Part shown: piece after piece, positions 11,873 through 11,943 of the stretch
How positions within the stretch are numbered: the first letter of the stretch is position 1
Layout: each line of letters begins with the position of its first letter
From: an uncultured Collinsella sp.
GTDB taxonomy: Bacteria > Actinomycetota > Coriobacteriia > Coriobacteriales > Coriobacteriaceae
Length of the DNA stretch: 11,943 nucleotides
Reading direction: 5' to 3'
Assembly (NCBI GenBank): GCA_902494585.1
Contig: CABUUD010000049.1
Span: forward strand, 1 to 11,943
Translations under genes and position numbers: made by a program
Notes under the pieces: generated by a model
What the model saw: only the letters and a program-made list of their open reading frames with translations
The model's database searches: none
Told to the model about the DNA's origin: nothing

Positions 11873-11943
11873 TAAGTTGCGGTGAAATAGGGACTGAATA
11901 GGCCTTCTAGCAGCCTAAACAGTCCCTATTTCACCGCAACTTA
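11873..11943. repeat. Perfect 24-bp inverted repeat at the window end
   Basis: Bases 11873-11896 are the exact reverse complement of 11920-11943. Inside, after a 2x2 internal loop, TAGGC (11899-11903) pairs with GCCTA (11913-11917) around a 9-nt loop. The arms may continue past the window edge. It starts 13 nt after the antiporter stop and may act as its terminator, but the bases after the right arm are not visible. Confidence 0.93.

Noticed and set aside
1..11943. Defence system, prophage, CRISPR array or biosynthetic cluster
   Set aside because: All ten genes are recognisable housekeeping or transport families, with no nuclease, toxin, integrase or spacer array visible. The novelty, if any, is in the intergenic repeats and the B3/B4 leader.

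Overview
The window is GC-rich, gene-dense bacterial DNA with ten protein genes (one cut by the left edge), strong Shine-Dalgarno sites and many intergenic hairpins. Gene content and codon style (ATP-type PEP carboxykinase, WecA/TagO-type transferase, DegV, stand-alone B3/B4 protein) fit an anaerobic actinobacterium of the class Coriobacteriia, and Collinsella is my best guess. This is inference from overall character, since no marker gene in the window settles it.

Layout. On the + strand, 1-609 is the 3' end of a polyprenyl-phosphate GlcNAc-1-phosphate transferase gene, followed by trpS (769-1818) with an intrinsic terminator. A minus-strand block from 6879 down to 2213 then reads pckA, a B3/B4-domain protein, a MarR regulator, a DegV fatty-acid-binding protein and a single-domain MGMT-family alkyltransferase. 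Next come a Wzx/MATE-like flippase on + (7205-8779), a calcineurin-like phosphoesterase on - (9937-9098) and a CPA1 cation/proton antiporter with two C-terminal RCK_C-like domains on + (10258-11859).

The genes are mostly housekeeping and form no single pathway. Two themes are loosely visible: cell-envelope precursor chemistry (the GT4 transferase and the flippase, which are not adjacent) and possible fatty-acid handling (MarR next to DegV). pckA supplies anaplerotic or gluconeogenic flux, and the antiporter handles ion and pH homeostasis.

The unusual content lies between the genes. Three minus-strand genes end in almost the same 16-bp terminator hairpin. A perfect 35-bp inverted repeat separates degV from the MGMT gene, and a perfect 24-bp inverted repeat closes the window. 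An 18-bp terminal inverted repeat encloses 87 nt downstream of the flippase. Two tandem hairpins lie between divergent pckA and the flippase. The B3/B4 gene has a promoter followed by a leader that ends in a terminator-like hairpin, which suggests attenuation. A GGGGAC/GGGACGG-type motif recurs in many of these elements. I see no tRNA, rRNA, CRISPR array, transposase or phage gene.
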